Assembly (NCBI GenBank): GCA_951230915.1
Contig: OX579635.1
Span: 27,156,001 to 27,220,000, forward strand
Direction of reading: 5' to 3'
Length of the DNA stretch: 64,000 nt
Source of the DNA: Antitrichia curtipendula
Taxonomy: Eukaryota > Streptophyta > Bryopsida > Hypnales > Leucodontaceae
Shown: positions 11,201 to 23,210 of the stretch, piece after piece
How positions within the stretch are numbered: the first letter of the stretch is position 1
Layout: each line of letters starts with the position of its first letter
Position numbers and translations under genes: made by a program
Notes under the pieces: generated by a model
The model's database searches: none
Told to the model about the DNA's origin: nothing
Seen by the model: only the letters and a program-made list of their open reading frames with translations

Positions 11201-14200
11201 TGCTGGGACAAAGTCTGGCCTCGAGGTTTTGAATATCTGGATTCTGGTACATGTTATGACACTCTGTTGTTGATGTTGTCTTTTAGATGGGCTTTTTGTG
11301 ATTTCTAAAAGGCTTTGCTGCTGTGTAGTGACTGGTGTCATTGGTATTTCGTGGTTGTGGTGGGAGATTTTTTCTATTATAGTTTTGTTATCGTATGCGG
11401 AAGGATCATGATGAAGTTAGTCTTGTAAATGTCGGAGGTTTTAGGTAGTTTATTACTTTGTTGCTGTACTTCCATTTCGTTGAATGCCGTTTTAGGCAGT
11501 GTTTAGTTACCTGGGCTTATCCTTGTGAAGTGCCGTGTACATCAACATTGGGATGGGTGCAAGATTTCTTCGGAAAATGTTGGGGATCGTCATTTTGGGT
11601 TTATTTTTTGTAGGATTCTATGGGTAAGGATGGGACTCAACTCCTTCGGCACTGCGTTCGTCTTCTTCTCGTGGTAGCCACCGACTTAGTATCAATTCGC
11701 CAATCTGGTAAGATTCTTCATCTGATTGCAAAACCAAGCTGTTTTCAATCGACCAGGAGACAGATCAATGGTGTCTGAGTTACTAATGTAGGGGTACTTA
11801 GATTGGACAATTATATGAAAATGGACAAAATGTAGACTTGTCTATCATTCTAGAACGCAATTCAAGGAAGTTTATAGGCATCTCTCATGCTCTCTGGATA
11901 ATCAATGTAAGAAGTTTGTAGACTTCAGAGCTAAAGTGAATTTAATTGGTTTTGTCAAATTTTGAAGCACTGTTTAATGAATCGTACATCTATGTTATGC
12001 AGATTGCGTGGGTTCCACTTTCTTCTTAGATTTTATTCTCATGTCACCTGATGCATCTCCTCTAAATATGCTCTGTTGGCTACAGGGGTGGGCAAAACTG
12101 TGAAGGAAAAAGTGTGGATGCACACAAGTCGTGATATTCGAGGTGTTGCAGGGCAACTTGTTAAACTCTGGATTGAAGTTTTTCGAAGAGAGAAAGCACA
12201 AGGGATGATAAAATCTGTCAAGAAGTTATCAGGAAATTCATTTAATGCAACTTTAGGGAGTCAGAAGTTAAAGGTGAAAGATCCTCTGAAGTCCTCTATG
12301 GGCACCGGAAAACCAACACCTCTGACTCATAATGATGCCAAGTGTAGACCTTCCATCCAATCTGCGTCACCGAGTGCCGAATCCAATAAGGTGGTTATTT
12401 CTTTCAAGGGAGTCGATGTGCATTCTTCTTGTTTATTATGATTAAGAATAAGTTCTGTTTCACAGCGCTGGTGATCATTGACAAGTTTGAAATGAAATTG
12501 TTTTTTGCAGGGACTGACTGGGGAGGAGCTGAGGAATGAGGACCCTAATGGAGTAGCTAATCCAAGCGCAGAGGGTGTGAGAGGGGATAATCTATCAGGA
12601 GATGCCGAAAGACCTCTTTCTGATATGGAGATCGAAGCCATTGCAGCGGCTGAGCAGGCACATGCTGCAGCAGCTGCAGCTGCGAAGGTACTCGTTTTTC
12701 ATCTTAAGCTGGTGTGTTAATCGAGTGGACTGATTTGGTATTGTGCCTAGAGTTACTGCACTGTAATTTGTGGATTATGGAATTTTTGTTGGAAAGTAAT
12801 GCGTTGGTACTGCCTGTGGCTGTGAGAGCGCTCGAGAGATATTTTCTTTGCCATTATGAAATGACACATTGCTAGTTTGCATCTGTCCCACGTCCCTTGT
12901 TGAGATTATTTGAGTGAATGTTTTTGTAGGCCTACGCGGAAGCAGAGGCACAGCGAACTGCTCTACCGCAATTGCCAAAGATCTTGTCGTTTCATAAGTT
13001 CTCAAAGCGAGACAAGGAGGAATTTGTTGACTGGAAGAGAAAGAAATGGCTTGCAACCATAGAAAACTCTCCACCGTCCAAGGGTCCAATACCTGCAGGT
13101 CGGGTCACAATTACCCAATATATCCTGAATTTCGGTTTCGTGTGCTTTGCTGATGACGTACTATCAGTCACGTGTATATCGCGTTAGCGCTTCCCTCTAA
13201 TTCAACGTTGTTGTTCGTCCTTCAGATTATGAGCACAGAGGCGTTCGAGAAAACAGCCGCTTATCTAACGATCAGGCGAATGGCTGTGAACCTGCTATCA
13301 GCCCACTTCAAACCACACTCCACAAAGCAGGGGAAGACTCGACTCCGACTGTTGTAGTTGCAGAATCGTGTGCAGCGGAACATGACACGCAGGCTCAGCC
13401 TCAAGAGGCTCCTTGTGATCCGAGTGGTGAACATGCGTTGGGTTCAGGGGCAAAAGATACTGCCACTGTTTGTGATTCGACAACAGATCCTTCGCCAGCT
13501 GCCAATGACATAGCTGTTTCCCATAGAGAACCTGGAATAGGAAGAGTAGACGGCACCAGTGGAAGGCCACCAGATGAAGTGCGAATGCAATCTTGTCCCG
13601 AGGCAGCAGATCGACGAGGGGGGGACGCAATCAAGAAGGCTGTGTCAGATTATGTGGTCCAGCTTCTTACCCCCTTGTACAAGACCAAAAAGATACAAAA
13701 AGAAGACTTCAAAGCTATTGTGAAGAAGTCCACTGCAAAGGTAAAATTAACGTTTCCAAATTTATATCTTCTGCGCAGTAATTCTTGATGATGAACTGAA
13801 GTGTTGCTTCACACTACATCCAGGTAACTTCGTAGATCCTGTGCATGTAGTCTTTTGAACGATAAAATGCACTTATGAGCTACTACCTCCATTGCTGACA
13901 TTGGTCTTCATTTCGTAGGTTATGGATCGGAACTCTTCGAAGGAGAACGCTTTGGCAGTCTCAGAGTTTCTCAATCTCAAGCGGAAAGTCAAGGTGAGCC
14001 GAGCATTTTATGTAGTGTGAGATGGGTGTCGTTATGCCGATTCTGATTTCGTTAGGCTATGAATTGCTTGTAATTTTCTGCCTTATCCACATGACTAGAA
14101 CTGAGTGTGAGTTATTTCTCCCCAATCCCGATGTGATGCATTGACGCATGCGTAATGTGAGTTTGCAGATACGTTCGCTGGTGGATATGTTCATCGAGAG

Positions 14201-14225
14201 GCATTTGAAAGGTGAATCACATTGA
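5293..14225 (+). CDS. LDL3: Lysine-specific histone demethylase 1 homolog 3 (LSD1-like 3), 14 exons
   Basis: FAD-dependent nuclear enzyme that removes methyl groups from histone H3; Arabidopsis LDL3 acts on H3K4me2. Exons, all joined in frame: 5293-6062, 6600-6878, 7100-7241, 7672-7834, 8267-9004, 9277-10835, 10998-11246, 11614-11707, 12086-12390, 12511-12687, 12930-13098, 13226-13740, 13919-13993, 14169-14225. Product about 1763 aa. The start is the ATG after an in-frame GTG at 5290. Seen: an acidic, disordered N-terminus; a SWIRM domain (about 300-425, with [18 protein letters not shown] and [12 protein letters not shown]); the FAD motif [16 protein letters not shown] near 645; LNKVVLEF near 1030, carrying the flavin-contacting lysine of the family; and [20 protein letters not shown] near 1160. 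An acidic low-complexity insert (about 785-890) sits where LSD1 has its Tower. The LDL3-type extension has [16 protein letters not shown] near 1303 and a helical end with [14 protein letters not shown] near 1690, which separates it from LDL1, LDL2 and FLD. Confidence 0.95.
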
Positions 14226-15099
14226 TTGTACTCGTTAGTCTCCCATGGTGGGTTGCAGATACAGTTACTGCTTGTTTAGCATAATGGTAGAAAACTCTAG
14301 AGAATTGACTTAGGGGAACATCTTTGAAGTGATTAATTGTCGTCATGTTATTCTTTGACCCAGCTCTTTCTAAGAATGGTCTACAATGCATTATCTCTGG
14401 TACCTGGACGTGAGCATATCGGCAGGCTTGTACTTCGTTACACAATATTTTTATGAATTTGCTAGAACGGTATCTTGAAATTGGGCCCCGTGTTCCAAGT
14501 GTCGGTGTCAAACATTGAGCATATATTTAACTTTTGAAAGGGTGGTAGATAATTCTGGCAGTTTATAATCACGAGATGCTTAATTAGAATTGCCCCATGG
14601 TCAAACATTCAGTATATTTGTTTAAGTATTGAAAGGGTGAGATTTTATTTTATTTTATTTAACAAGTGAAAGCTTTACTTCACTGCAGAGAACGTACAAA
14701 CTGTCAATCAGGTAAACCCGCCGAGCAAAAGAGTATCAAGTCTTTTTGATTTTTTTTGTTTTTTCCCTAACAACTTCAGCAGCTGGATTGACTGTCCTCT
14801 CCACACATTAGTTGCAACAGGATCGTGGAAAACTGACCAAATAAGAAGCGGCGTTTTTTCGTGGCCTCATGGGATGCGGAACATCCTTCCAGTTCGGCTG
14901 AAAATTTGGGTGAAGTAGACCGCCCCATTTGTCAGTGATTGGCCGTTGTAAGGTGGTTTGTGGATTAAGAAACCCTAAACCCTTCGCCGTGTATGACAGC
15001 AATTGTGTATTGTGCTTCCACTGTCAAAAGTAAGCGTATCCAACTGCTCCCCCATACAATGAGAATTGTGTGAGATCCTTGCCTTTTGCAACTGTCACG
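14226..15099. other. 3' flank of LDL3, no gene seen
   Basis: Probable 3' UTR and intergenic DNA. It contains a TTTTA run near 14642 and a T-rich run near 14748-14765. The second could be the poly(A) end of the minus-strand LINE, but I could not find target-site duplications. No coding signal is seen. Confidence 0.45.
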
Positions 15100-18000
15100 A
15101 CCCTCCGCAGTCGGATGAAACCAAAGTGCACCGTGAGTTCCTTCGACCTCCTGGCGGAGATGGCTGGAGCAGTAGCCGCTTAGTGAAAGGACCAACTGAA
15201 TATCTCAAAACCCAATTTGGTATGAGAATATGTGCTGCTCCTGCGGTTGCTGAGGTGCATTGAGCAAACAGAATCGGAGTATCTGCTGCTTGCTCCGTAA
15301 AAATGCCAATCCAAGTCTTGACCCTGAGAGCTTTGGCTTCCAAAAGAAGCTGCCTTCCATTTGAGGTGGAAATGTAAGAACCCAAGCCTCATGATAATGC
15401 ACTTCTTGGTAACCCCGCCCAAGGTTTAAAGTTGGCACGATCTACTGTAAGTCACAGATGTTCCTGACCGTGTTCAAACCTGATAAAGCCAGCTGTCTAG
15501 CCTTGAGCAGAGCAAATCAAAAGGATTTTCCTATGTAAGCTGAGGCCCTCCAGAGATTAGTGTTAAGGACCTCTTCGTGCGGGCCACAAGCGACGATGAT
15601 TTCACCAATCGTCGCCATGCTGAAAGGTAGAATTTTTATTCCAGACTTTGGAACCTCGAACTCTTGAAAAATCATCAGTACCATCATCCATGCCAAAGGT
15701 CGGGGGCCATGCTTGCTGGGTTTCATTCTGGCAAGGTGAAACTGCAACAGGGTCTTGAGATTTGTATCTCCGGATTCCCAAGCATGTAAAATCCACTTAC
15801 ACAACCAATCCAGAACGTGAACCAAGCAATTGGAAGAGGTTGCGCACTGTCGCAATCAAAATCTGATAACCAATCGGGTGGTTCCTCGCTTGAGAACCAG
15901 GATATAGACTTCCTCCAGAAGCTAATCGAAATTGGTTTAACCCCTCACCGCCGAAGCTCTAACCATGTCAAAAAACAACCTTGCTTTTCAAGTGTTATAA
16001 ATCTAAATTTGAGTAAGGTATAAAAATCTAAACCGTACAGTATTATAGTGTGCATGTTGTAGATGGTGTAAGTAATATTTGGGGTCATTTGACCGTATAG
16101 ATTGAAAGATTATAATGTTTTAGTGTTGAAAAAAGATGCTGAAATTTTCCTAAAAACACATTCCGAGGTGGAATTCGATTTCTAAACCTACTCAAATGAA
16201 AAAACTTTAAACTACAAGGTGATTCTAAACCAAAAGACAAACACTTTGGTGGAAAAAAAACACATTTAATTGACTCATTGCATTTGCAAAGTTGTTTTGA
16301 AATGTCAAAAAACAGTGAAAAAAGTAGCAAAAAAACACAACTACAGCTGAACCTACCTCTGCTAAAATGCTTCTCAGTCAATCATATCTTCTTGGATTGA
16401 TATGAAATTTTTACCACAAGAACTAGACTAGTATGTGAAACTTTTCCAACAAAAACTATTGAAAAAAACTCCTATATGAAGAAGTTATAAGCCACCAAAG
16501 TTGACTATAATGCAAAAATGTCTAGATTTTGAACTTTGAATTGCTCCCAAGCATTCAAAACAACTTGGATTGACATGAAAATTTAACCACAATAACTAGA
16601 CTTAAAGGGGAACATAACACAACAAATTTTATTGAAAACGAACATTGGATGAAGGAGATACAAGCCCCCGAAGTTGCAGCCTTCAAATGCAGTTTGGTGA
16701 ATTCAAATTGAACTTATGAACTTCGATTGGCTTTCAAGAAATCAATAAAGCTCGCATTGATCTGAAAATTCTGCCACATAAACTAGAAGAGAGAGAGCAA
16801 ATTTACAAACAAGTTTTATTGAGTTTGGACATCGGATGCAAAAGTTACAGCACTTTGTGTGAGGACACTTTTCGTCCCCTCCGGCGATGAGGGGTTAAGA
16901 TGTCAATTAGTCTCAAGAGATTGGAGCGTGAACTAACTGAAAAAATGAAAAACTCGTATCATCAGCGTATTGCGCAAGAAGTTATCGTTTACTAGCGTCT
17001 GGTAACCGAATGCCTTCCAGTTGCCGCATAGCCTCCTTGGTAGTTGCATGAAGAGACTCCCCAACAAGTAAGAAAACGTAGGGCACCCTTGCCTTACTCC
17101 CCTCTGGATTGGAAAGGACTTGGTGTAGCGCCCATTCAAGCAAATTTCGCATCTTGGAAAAGTAATTTAACCATATTGATGAATGCATGTGGGATACCCA
17201 CCTTTCCAATCGACAACGCTGACTTGGAAGAGGAAGCGCCAAGATACTGTATCATAGGCCTTCTGAAACTCCAGCTTGAGGAATACCAGGTCCTGATTTG
17301 AGTGTCTTGCCCATCCGATTCCCTCATGTTGAAGCAGGAAAGCACACTGATAACCTCCATGAGCACACTTTGCAATCGTCATGGAAGTGCTTTGAGAAAG
17401 ATCTTGTAACAAACATTCGAAAGCGTAACTGGTCTCCAATCGGACAGATTTTCTCGTAAACCGCCCTTGTGGATGAGCGCAATGGTTCCCTTCGTCACCC
17501 CTGGCGCAAAAATTTACGATATTGAATTGAGTGTTGAACCATCGATGTATAGCTTGGGTTCAGAAATTCCCAACGTTCTTTAAATAAATCCACCGTGAGA
17601 CCATCAGGGCTTGGACTCTTTTCAGTGCTAATCGCTCGCAAGCGTCATGTAGCTCCTCTTGCAACATCGGTGCTGCTAGTTGAGCACTCATAACTTCCGA
17701 GGTACGTTAAAATTCTCCCTCGACCACTTTTGTGTCGGGAGAGATTGCTTCCTTCGTGTACAAAGCATAATTGTTCCAAATGGTCACGACTGTGCAAAAG
17801 AGCACCTTTATCATTTTTCAGTGCTGAGATTGTTGAGGCAGCACGTCGTTCTCGAACTGCAGAGAAAAAACTCTTCGGAAACCATGTCTCCGGTTCACTT
17901 CCAACGGATACGGGCTCGTAACATCGTAACCGCCTGCCTGCAACTGTCCTTGCCTGAAGTTCGTCAAGCGAATACTTGCAAAGTGTAAACCCCAGCATCA

Positions 18001-18118
18001 ACCTGGGCTCCACGATTATTTGGATCAGCTTGAAGGTTCTCTTGTTTTCGCCAACAAGCATGACTACTAGCAAGAGAGTAGTAAGCAATGCACAGCTCAC
18101 AATATGCAAAGTCGGCAA
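15100..18118 (-). mobile_element. Degenerate LINE (non-LTR retrotransposon) reverse-transcriptase remnant
   Basis: On the minus strand the sequence holds LINE reverse-transcriptase blocks in their usual order but in several frames. These are a linker with SWFPKSFF-like and ERRAASTISALKND text (about 17740-17900), KLEFQKAYDTVSWRFL (about 17230-17275), FPIQRGVRQGCP (about 17070-17110), and a catalytic AQYADDTSFS whose YADD is at 16958-16969. The frame changes between the RGVRQGCP and YADD blocks, and stops are scattered, so it is a pseudogene. Downstream parts (about 15517-15860) fit the post-YADD connector and include a LGI-like block. No endonuclease domain is seen before the linker, so the 5' end is truncated, as is common for LINEs. 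The body is split at 15937-16898 by a TTAA-flanked element. Confidence 0.8.
15937..16898. mobile_element. TTAA-flanked DNA element (962 bp) inserted in the LINE
   Basis: The ends are inverted: TTAACCCCTCACCGCCGAAG at 15937 and the complement of CCGGCGATGAGGGGTTAA at 16881-16898. The interior is AT-rich with no transposase. It lies between the YADD motif and the downstream part of the LINE, so it arrived after the LINE. TTAA at both ends and CCC termini resemble piggyBac-type elements; this assignment is inference. Confidence 0.7.
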
Positions 18119-18863
18119 ACGAGACTAGTAACACTTGTAAATTGAAAGCAAAAAAAGACTAGCGAGATACAGCCAAAGCATTGTGCCTTTCCATAAATGA
18201 TAATAATAGTCTGTATTTCGCACTACAATCTCGTACCATGAACGTTGTTGGAAGTGGGGCCAATATACACAAAAATGCCCCACATCCCACAATAATGTAA
18301 TGTACACCTCTACCCCAGCAAATGAACAAAACAAATGGCAACCTATGGCTTCCTCCTCATGGGGGGAGAGACTTGAATAACACACCCCACCCCGTGACAC
18401 TGATTTCTCTACCGTCCCTTTCTAAACGAGGCAGTGGCTTACACTGACAAATCCTGCTGCTCCCACAAAGGCCGTTGCACAAATTCCTCTACACTCACTC
18501 TAAATCTTACAAGATCCCTGACATTTCTCATCCACAAGTCCAGAGGCGGGGAGTGCAGATCTCGGCACATTCCCCTTTCACACAAGTCTGTGGGCTGTGT
18601 ATCTGCGGGAGGGCTTGACTCAAGCTCTCTCCACCCAAAAAGGGGGAAAAGCAATCACCACCCACATATGGCTAGCTATCAATTCCCTTTAGCACCTGCT
18701 AAATGTCAAGCCCCATAGTGCCTCGATATATGTGAAGGTTATCGTAAGTCAGAGCAGCGTTCTTGTACTGCTTCTCGTCCATAGCTCCTGAGTTTTTCTG
18801 TCACGAAGCAACAAGACTATTCAGCACACCAGAGCTGACAGGATGATGAAGAAATTTGACAAA
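18119..18863. other. Spacer between the LINE and HSPRO, no gene seen
   Basis: Mixed-composition intergenic sequence. Because HSPRO is on the minus strand, its right part should include the HSPRO 3' UTR and polyadenylation region. No coding family or RNA gene was recognised. Confidence 0.4.
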
Positions 18864-19014
18864 TTAACCCTGGAAAAGGACCAGACCTATCACCAAGGTA
18901 CTTTGCCTAAAATGATCCGATTCTTGGACCAATTGGTGCATTTTTCATTTCTACTACAGTGGTCTTGAAAGTCATCCATCGGCCACTATTTGGCCTCAGT
19001 GTCCTGCCAGGAAC
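18864..19014. mobile_element. Short MITE-like element overlapping the HSPRO stop codon
   Basis: About 150 bp, similar in order and content to 24770-24923 and 43530-43674. The left end TTAACCCTGGAAAAGGACC fits the family terminus TTAAtCCTtagAGGACA. The interior shares an ACCAAT[T/A]GGTG[C/G]ATT block and a GACCACTTTTTGG-type block. The right end GTCCTGCCAGGAAC is a decayed form of GTCCTTCAAGGGTTAA. The HSPRO stop at 18996-18998 falls inside it. Confidence 0.6.
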
Positions 19015-22000
19015 AAAGCATTTGGATGAAAACGTACCGAGTGTGTTGGTTCCTCGTCTTTGGTGCCACTATCCCCGCTGTCTCTACTGTTCACACGCGA
19101 GGCCTTGCTCGCGTTTCCTGCCCGCAACGTCTTCTCCCCCATGAGCTGTCGCATGATGGCCCCCTCTTCCAGCTCAGGATTGTTATGCCAGTAGCTGCCG
19201 AGAAACGTCTTGGCACCATCCAGGCTCGGGAAGTACGGCGGCTCGAAGTAGATCTGCGACAGCGCATCGGCCGCCGAGATCTCCGACTGCACGGTGGCTT
19301 TGTACTCCCCGCTTCCCATCACGGCAATCACGAGCTGCTGGTACGAGAAGTAGAACTGCCGCACGGCCGCCTCCACGGCCTGAAAGGCTTGCAGCAGGTG
19401 GATGGTGGACGAGTGGTGCGCCAGCGGTCGCCCGAACGGGGGCACGACGTGCGTTCGCATGCCGTGCGAGTGGAGAAGGTCCATCACGGCCTCCTGCAAC
19501 CGTGGACCTCCTTTGGGATCCGCTTCCACGCCCACCACCTTCGGCACCAAGTGGCGAAGCTCCTTGCAGTCCCGCGTGACTTGGCGTAGCCGTGTGGAAC
19601 GCAAACAATATGCTCCTGGAAACATCATGCACCGTAACGCTATCAGAACATACCATGCTTTAGCCAGCGAAGCACTATATATACCTGCTTTCTATTCACA
19701 GATGCTATGATACTGCACAAACATGACATCCTTTAGCCATGGGAGCACTACACCTTTTCTTTTCTTTTTACAGATGCTGAGAGCCTAAGATACTGCACTT
19801 ACACAACATTCTTTAGCCCCATTGACGAATTGCATCCTTTCAATTCCAAGATGCTAAGGTACTGCACTAACATAACATTACTTTTTCCTATTTACAGATG
19901 CTATGATACCGCACAAACGTAACATCCTCTAGCCATGCAAGAACTATATTTTTTTTCTAATTACAGATGCTATGATACAGAAAAAAAAATAACGTCCTTT
20001 AGCCTTTGAAAAACTGCACTCTTTCTGTTCCTAGATGCTATGAGTTCTAAGATACTGCACTAACACAAACATTCGTTAGCCATTGACAAAATTGCACTGG
20101 ATCTTTCTATTTCCAGATGCTAAGATACTTCAGTGACGTAACATTCCTTAGCCATTAAAGCACTGCACAATCACTATGTATACGTGCAAAGATGTGGCAG
20201 TAACTAAACATAGTTCCTGCTTCGTCCTATAGCCACTTACATGCAATCATGTGCACCTACGCTAACATCATATTCCTTTTTTTACATCCCTCAACCTTCC
20301 TCTCATTACAATCTTTAAGTAAAGAATGGGAGAATGATTTGAATTCTCGTCAGAAATTGCAAACGTCACCACTACGCATCCGAACAAGAATATGAAAGGT
20401 TGGGCATTGAATAAAAACATTGCCACGGGGTTCTGATCTCACCTCCACTAATGTGTTCGGTGCTAATGGCAGTCCCGTCCTGCGAAATGGCAAGCTCCTC
20501 CTTCAATCGCATGAAATCGTCCGGGTCCATGATCTGGAGCAAATCCATCGTGGAAATGAGGAGCTTCCACACGCGCTCTACAATCCAGCAGTTCTTGGCG
20601 GCAATTTCGAAGTTGCCGGATTTCACCTTCTCCTCGATACTCTGCAACAAGCCGGAGGCCACCTCCAACCACGCCTCCATGATCTGGTGCACGGTCGACA
20701 GCGTGTGATCCTCCGGGTGCCCGGGTATCGATTGTCGGCACGCATACACCTGGTACAGAAAAACATCGACAATAGCAATCAGTTTCCAGTGGGTTTCAGA
20801 CCTTGAGAGGAATGGACTTTGATAGAGAATGTAGCTCAACTTGCTACTTTCCAATCGCAACATGCAAAACTTCTGAATTTGAAGCAGTGATCAACAAGAC
20901 AGAGTCTATGGACAAATAGTAAATTTAGACCTGAAGGAATGGGCATTGGAATTTTAAAAAGTGGTTGAACTTGCTACTTACCAATCACAACATCAAAAAC
21001 TTTGAGGTAAGCCAATAAAAATGGACCATTCTAGTCGACAAAAAGATGATGAAGAATAGGAGAGAGGACACACAACTCGATGATCAGTTCAATGCAGTGG
21101 CATTACCCAAGTGGGAGAGACGATGGCAAACAAGTTTAACGTTGAAGCCTCTCCTATCCACTCCCAAATTGCCAGTCACAAATCCCATCAACTACAGCCC
21201 ATTTTCTCAAAGTTTGAAACCCACTAATTCTGCCAGAAAAGTTGCCAGAGAGGTTGCAATAGAGCTTGTAAATACTGACCTTAAGGGACTGATGTTCAAT
21301 TCCATTCAGTGGCATTATCCAAGTGGGAGAAATGATAGGAAACAAGTTTAACGATGAAGCCTCCAGTATCCACTCCCAAATTGCCAAATCGCACATGCAG
21401 CACATTTGATCAAAGTTTGAAACCCACTAATTTTGCAAACAAAGTTGCCAGAGAGGTTGCAATAGAGCTGACCTCCAGGGGCTGGCAAACGGCGTCGTAC
21501 TCGAGGACGGGCTTGCCTGCGAGGTTAGGCTCCCCCAGTCCGAGCGTGAAGGGCGCGCGCGCCATATGCCCTTCGATGGCGAACACCAACCTGGCGCTCA
21601 CGTTCTGCGCCGTCCGCCACGCCGCGAGTCGCGGCAGCAGGCTTTCCCTGCTCACCTTGCTCACGATTGGTCGCGACCCGGCCTTGTGCCACACCACGGT
21701 CTCCGTCCCCACAAAACTGGCGCTCGCCACCTGGGGCTTCGACGTGGGCGCCCCGTCGCCCCCGTCGTTGTCGCTCTCCACCACGCACGACAGAAGCTCC
21801 AGCTGCGAACTCGCGAGCGATTCCAACCGACGGAGCCACTCGTCGCGGTCGATGTAAGGTCGCGTGTCGCACAGCACGCCCGAGATGAGGCGGAACACGA
21901 GCTCCAGGCTGTGAAGCGCAGGGCGCACCACGCGTTCCTGGCGCCACTCGCACCACACCCTCGTTTGCCATAGTTGTGTGAGAGATGGTAAGTGCAAGTA

Positions 22001-22135
22001 AAGCTCGTATGCCTCCACCTGCTCCGGGGAAGGCTGCACGAGAGCCTCCATGTCGCAGTTGGCGAGGGAGACAGACACTGGGGGACGCGAGCACGATGCA
22101 CAGTTGGATCGTGGCAAATCACGTTCAAACTCCAT
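18996..22135 (-). CDS. HSPRO: HSPRO (Hs1pro-1-like) protein, three exons
   Basis: Minus-strand exons 22135-21473, 20749-20443 and 19615-18996 join with correct phases (0, then 1) to give 529 aa. Seen: LHLPSLTQLW, then a PALHSLELVFRLISGVLCD block, DRDEWLRRLESLASSQLELL and SRESLLPRLAAWRTAQN. Next come FTLGLGEPNLAGKPVLEYD (exon 1), STVHQIMEAWLEVASGLLQ and MDPDDFMRLKEELAI (exon 2), and CKELRHLVPKVVGVEADPKG and PPYFPSLDGAKTFLGSYW (exon 3). These are the Hs1pro-1 N- and C-terminal domains. The family was named from sugar beet nematode resistance, and Arabidopsis members bind the SnRK1 kinase complex in stress and energy signalling; that role here is by homology. The start is the first ATG of the frame. 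The tail of about 55 residues after the conserved core is polar, and its last five codons lie in a MITE-like repeat. Confidence 0.92.
19640..20175. repeat. Degenerate minisatellite in HSPRO intron 2
   Basis: Seven to eight copies of a unit of about 65-85 bp lie head to tail. On the plus strand each has TTTCTATTTACAGATGCTA, then GATACTGCACTAACA, then a CATCCTTTAGCCATTGA-like end. AGATGCT starts occur near 19700, 19771, 19848, 19898, 19965, 20033 and 20116. The copies differ by substitutions and indels. The array sits wholly within the second HSPRO intron. Confidence 0.8.
21093..21472. repeat. Tandem duplication (about 210 bp unit) at the HSPRO intron 1 donor
   Basis: Two adjacent copies (about 21093-21300 and 21305-21472) share CAGTGGCATTA[C/T]CCAAGTGGGAGA, ATCCACTCCCAAATTGCCA and GAGAGGTTGCAATAGAGCT in the same order. 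The right copy ends at the intron 1 donor of HSPRO (GT at 21472-21471 on the minus strand). The duplication therefore includes intron sequence directly next to the splice site. Confidence 0.75.
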
Positions 22136-23210
22136 TTCAAACGGGTAAAAGAATCGAAACGCTTGCAACGTCGATGGCTAACAACAGCGATACAACTCTT
22201 CTCGGAGACGAACCCCAAATTGCAAACATCGCCTGCTCAAGTCTAGCTACTACAGCATGTGTCTGTACCAATTCAAGCTCTAAATGGACACAAGATTCCA
22301 ACGAGCCGCCGGCTTGCGAAGGAAGTGATTGCCAACCACGAATGTGTCCACGAGCATCAACGATGACTCCGAAACTCGAGTTCTCAACGCGAAGCGCTTT
22401 TGCCATTCACAAAACGAACACACGCACTCACGTGGCGAGCATTTTTCTATCGTCTAGGTTGTTCCTTGGGTTGCTTGCTCCGCATTCTCTCTCGCGAATG
22501 ACCCTTCGAATGACCCAACCCCAATCGAACCGAATATGCTTCCGTCTCGCCCCCGAACTCGGAAACTGGCGCCAGACAATTCTTGCACCTCCGACACGGG
22601 CAAGCTGGCTCCTTGGTGGTCTGCGAGTGAATATCCCCGCGTCTGGGATCAAAGGCCTGGATCAATGGCCTGGGACATATCCAAAGGGAGAGTAAGAAAC
22701 TGCGTCTTTTACTACAAGGATCCGCAAAAGGAGTGAAGAATCCCAACGGCAAAGGGAAATGCATCCCAAAAGGATTTGCCTTGGCTTGCAAATGGATAAC
22801 CACGGCCACCAGTCTCCACGTAAACCCGGTTCGTTAGTTGGATGACTTGGATCCCGGGATTCACGAGCCAGCGCCGAAGACCCGCAGCAAGCGCGTGTTG
22901 ATAACCATGGATTGGGCCGTCACGCTTGAAGTCCACGGCGCTCTCCTCGTTACGGCCACTGGGGTGGGATCTAGGAGAAGGATAGATGCTGGAAAGGGCG
23001 CAAGTTGTGTAAAGTAGGTAGCCTTGCGGGGATTGGCGTCGGTTGCTGCGGGATCTACTACAGGGTTACATTTGTGGAACGTAAATCTCGGTGCTGGGGA
23101 GTTTGGTACGAGTCAGGTGCGGATTCGCTGGGGAAATGGGCGGGCGGGTGAGTTGGAGGGTCCACCATGGCGGTGCTATTCCACGTGGTAATTTCAAATG
23201 GGTTCACTGA
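22136..23210 (-). promoter_or_regulatory. Upstream region of HSPRO (probable promoter and leader)
   Basis: About 1 kb of GC-rich DNA upstream of the HSPRO start, in contrast to the AT-rich DNA beyond about 23210. Several overlapping open frames on both strands follow from the base composition and show no family resemblance. I could not identify a specific TATA box or transcription start. Confidence 0.45.

Noticed and set aside
18125..18400. Endonuclease domain of the LINE
   Set aside because: The translated text has no endonuclease motifs; the LINE appears to be truncated before this point.
18990..19589. Open frame of about 199 codons on the plus strand
   Set aside because: It is antisense to HSPRO exon 3, which has clear family conservation on the minus strand.
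21525..22218. Long frames on the minus strand in the other two phases of HSPRO exon 1
   Set aside because: They overlap the conserved frame and exist because the exon is GC-rich and has few stops; the sequences are Arg/Ala-rich without domains.
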